From: Planctomycetales bacterium 4572_13 | GTDB taxonomy: Bacteria > Planctomycetota > Phycisphaerae > Sedimentisphaerales > Anaerohalosphaeraceae | Direction of reading: 5' to 3' | Length of the DNA stretch: 39,815 nt | Assembly: GCA_002084585.1 (NCBI GenBank) | Contig: NBLM01000007.1 | Span: forward strand, 1 to 39,815 | Part shown: in pieces, positions 38,927 to 39,815 of the stretch | Numbering within the stretch: position 1 is the first letter of the stretch | Layout of the letters: every line of letters starts with the position of its first letter | The notes under the pieces: generated by a model | Told to the model about the DNA's origin: nothing | What the model saw: only the letters and a program-made list of their open reading frames with translations | The model's database searches: none | Made by a program: the position numbers and the translations under genes

Positions 38927-39412
38927 CTAAAACAAGTTCGGCTGGTCCGTTGCATCCGGCTCGGCGATTGCCTGGCGAACTTCGTCCAGCAGCTCCCCGG
39001 CATCCGTAAAATCGCGATAGACACTGGCAAAACGAATATAGGCCACCTTGTCAACTTGACGCAAAAACCGCATCGCCTGTTCACCGACAAACAGCGCGGA
39101 AACCTCTTTGTCATAATTTCGGAAAATCTCCTCTTCAATGCGATCAGCAACCTCCTGTGTTTTTTCCGCCGAAACCGGGCGTTTGTAGCAGGCCTTTTGC
39201 AACCCAACGATCAGTTTGTCACGATCATACGGCACACGGGTTCCGTCCTTTTTGACCACATTAAGCTTAAAGGACTCGCCAATTTTTTCGTAGGTGGTAA
39301 AGCGACGCTTGCATTCGATACACTCCCGGCGGCGGCGAATCACACGCCCGCCCTCACTCGACCGGGAATCGATGACTTTGTCGTTATCTTCTTTGCAAAA
39401 CGGGCATCTCAT
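38927..39412 (-). CDS. nrdR: Transcriptional repressor NrdR
   Basis: MRCPFCKEDNDKVIDSRSSEGGRVIRRRRECIECKRRFTTYE, KKDGTRVPYDRDKLIVGLQKACYKRPV (ATP-cone), IRFASVYRDF. Confidence 0.96.
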   Translation of the reverse strand: MRCPFCKEDNDKVIDSRSSEGGRVIRRRRECIECKRRFTTYEKIGESFKLNVVKKDGTRVPYDRDKLIVGLQKACYKRPVSAEKTQEVADRIEEEIFRNYDKEVSALFVGEQAMRFLRQVDKVAYIRFASVYRDFTDAGELLDEVRQAIAEPDATDQPNLF

Positions 39413-39471
39413 ATGGGCGGCCTGCGCTATTTTGATGAGTTTTCAGAGCAACTACATATCCTTATCACGAC

Positions 39472-39499
39472 ATCTTAACTTCAATATATGGTGTGTCAA
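39472..39499 (-). promoter_or_regulatory. Sigma70-like promoter for nrdR: TTGACA-N16-TAAGAT
   Basis: -35 39494-39499, -10 39472-39477 on the minus strand, 60 bp upstream of the start codon. Confidence 0.6.
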
Positions 39500-39751
39500 C
39501 AGGAAATCCCAAACTTTTATCGGCCCTGAGAAATTTTTTGCGGATAATTGTTGTTGTAGATGTAGACTCACTTTCTAAATAGCACAAATTATATGAAGAT
39601 GGCACAAGACCTCTGCGCGTACAGATACCGCCGCCATTTTGCCTAAATTCACAAAAAGCGAACGGTTTTACATAATTTAATATGACAGCGCTATTTTTGC
39701 TCAAGACTTTTGGGTAGTGTAAAATCTTTTCTGTAAATTGGTGTTAACCAC

Positions 39752-39804
39752 CGCATGTTGCTGGGTGGAGGCGAGCGCAGCGAGCCGGAACCCAGCAACA
39801 TGCG
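39752..39804. repeat. Large palindrome CGCATGTTGCTGGGT-N23-ACCCAGCAACATGCG
   Basis: Perfect 15-bp inverted arms with GGCGAGCGCAGCGAGCC in the loop region. Confidence 0.85.
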
Positions 39805-39815
39805 AAATTTTGCTT

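Noticed and set aside
1-39815. CRISPR arrays, tRNA/rRNA genes, riboswitches
   Set aside because: No regularly spaced direct repeats, and no convincing tRNA T-loop/cloverleaf or conserved riboswitch core noticed by eye; a tRNAscan-SE/Infernal run would be decisive.

Overview
The window looks like ordinary chromosomal DNA of a Gram-negative-type bacterium. Gene content and style (LptD-like and Lol-like envelope genes, tandem secreted DUF4139-like proteins, many short dispersed palindromes) would fit a Planctomycetota/PVC member, but that is inference only. About 27 credible CDSs were read from the sequence. They cover sulfur assimilation (a 5'-truncated CysN/C remnant and a siroheme sulfite/nitrite reductase), translation (L31, RF1, LysRS, TrmB, RsmG), envelope (Lol-type ABC transporter, LptD-like, porin-like), central metabolism (PGM/PMM, IlvE, polyprenyl synthase, class II FBA), regulation (XRE-S24, histidine kinase plus receiver, NrdR) and DNA maintenance (FtsK, AddB-like). 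Mobile-DNA signals are an IS110-type transposase remnant at the left edge, a REP-associated IS200-like (RAYT) transposase inside a set of three related palindromic modules, and a palindromic, possibly IS-end sequence at the right edge. I found no tRNA, rRNA, CRISPR array or clear defence island. The best leads for something undescribed are: (1) a two-domain protein just downstream of prfA joining an adenylate-kinase-like domain with a degenerate P-loop to a nucleoside-deoxyribosyltransferase-like domain; (2) an isochorismatase-fold protein whose nucleophile Cys appears replaced by Ser and which carries a CxCxxC tail; (3) a dispersed repeat family whose mini-palindrome arms covary; (4) the RAYT and its palindromes; (5) a probably leaderless, palindrome-controlled XRE-S24 regulator.
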